Source: an uncultured Faecalibacterium sp. (GTDB lineage: Bacteria; Bacillota; Clostridia; Oscillospirales; Ruminococcaceae). From it: a stretch of DNA of 23,385 bases. Below the pieces are notes generated by a model. It saw only the letters and a program-made list of their open reading frames with translations. It had not been told where the DNA came from and did no database searches. Shown here one piece after another: positions 23,107 to 23,385 of this stretch. The stretch covers positions 1-23,385 of the forward strand of contig CALESJ010000043.1 in NCBI GenBank assembly GCA_937907025.1. The letters are read 5' to 3'. Each line of letters opens with the position of its first letter. Positions within the stretch are counted from its first letter, which is position 1. The translations under genes and the position numbers were made by a program.

Positions 23107-23240
23107 TCACTTCTCAGCAACAGGTTCAACGGGAGTGTACACTCTCCCTATTGTGCTTCCATCTTACCATAAAACGCTTTGCATATCAAGCTTGCAGATG
23201 TAAACTTTTCGGCATAGATTTGTCCATATTGCTCTTTTTT
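23046..23240 (-). repeat. Duplicated segment, copy 2 (Rpn promoter, leader and N-terminus)
   Basis: This is the second copy of the segment at 19540-19755. Similarity covers the N-terminal codons, the leader and the promoter and fades after TTGTCCATATT. Confidence 0.8.
23161..23189 (-). promoter_or_regulatory. Conserved Rpn-type promoter upstream of the RelA/DUF6718 pair
   Basis: On the minus strand TTGATA (23184-23189) and TAAGAT (23161-23166) have the same 17-base spacing and TATGG extension as the intact Rpn promoter, although the spacer sequence differs. No other promoter is evident before the RelA/SpoT-like gene, so it may drive it. Confidence 0.65.
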
Positions 23241-23286
23241 CGGCATCATGCCGTCATTTAAATTGATGTTTTCCCCTGTCACCAAA

Positions 23287-23385
23287 TCATTTGCCTTCAA
23301 TAGTTTTCAATTCTTCAAGGTAATAGTCACGGTTGATTGCATAATGAAGTTGGACACCTAAGAAAAAATCCATAGTGATTTTCCA
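23287..23385 (-). CDS. C-terminal end of an unidentified protein (runs off right edge)
   Basis: The last 32 residues of a minus-strand frame read WKITMDFFLGVQLHYAINRD and then YYLEELKTIEGK before a TGA at 23287-23289. The amphipathic, aromatic-rich composition looks like coding sequence, but it is too short to identify. The start lies beyond the window. Confidence 0.4.
   Translation of the reverse strand, partial: WKITMDFFLGVQLHYAINRDYYLEELKTIEGK

Overview
The window looks like a chromosomal segment from a gut Firmicute of the Oscillospiraceae/Ruminococcaceae type (Faecalibacterium, Gemmiger or Subdoligranulum relatives). The evidence is a GC-rich low-GC-phylum gene set with AGGAGG-type ribosome sites, TTGACA/TATAAT promoters, a TM287/288-like ABC exporter pair, a DUF368 protein, DUF3737 and a GH39 glycosidase. 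The genus is an inference; there is no rRNA or other marker gene here. No tRNA, rRNA or CRISPR array was seen.

Region 1 (1-18300) is GC-rich, orderly and almost entirely on the minus strand. From right to left along the direction of transcription it holds: a truncated PBP-type transpeptidase fragment, a small conserved protein and DUF3737; DUF368 (PopT-like) with its own promoter; a divergent pair of an AraC-type regulator (plus strand) and a GH39 beta-xylosidase-like enzyme; a MacB/LolD-type ATPase translationally coupled to a 1357-residue FtsX-type permease with a very long coiled-coil ectodomain; a MarR regulator plus a heterodimeric ABC exporter in one operon; a ricin-B-type lectin protein with a histone-H1-like tail; and a HAD phosphatase, DEDDh exonuclease and response regulator operon running off the left edge. 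Most units have a recognisable promoter and a hairpin/T-run terminator.

Region 2 (about 18300-23385) is visibly AT-richer and is accessory, rearranged DNA. It begins exactly where the PBP gene is cut, next to a perfect 16-bp inverted repeat. It contains a full-length Rpn/PD-(D/E)XK putative transposase-nuclease; two paralogous genes of unknown function, the larger broken by a 16-bp tandem duplication; end-to-end fragments of a sugar-nucleotide epimerase, a sugar nucleotidyltransferase and an unknown protein; and a RelA/SpoT-domain protein overlapping a small DUF6718-like protein. The last pair lies between a conserved copy of the Rpn promoter and N-terminus on one side and a hairpin related to the Rpn terminator on the other.

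The most interesting hypothesis is that the RelA/SpoT-like gene and its overlapping small partner form a mobile regulatory or toxin-antitoxin (toxSAS-like) cassette occupying the place of an Rpn open reading frame. The sequence supports the architecture; the function is inference.
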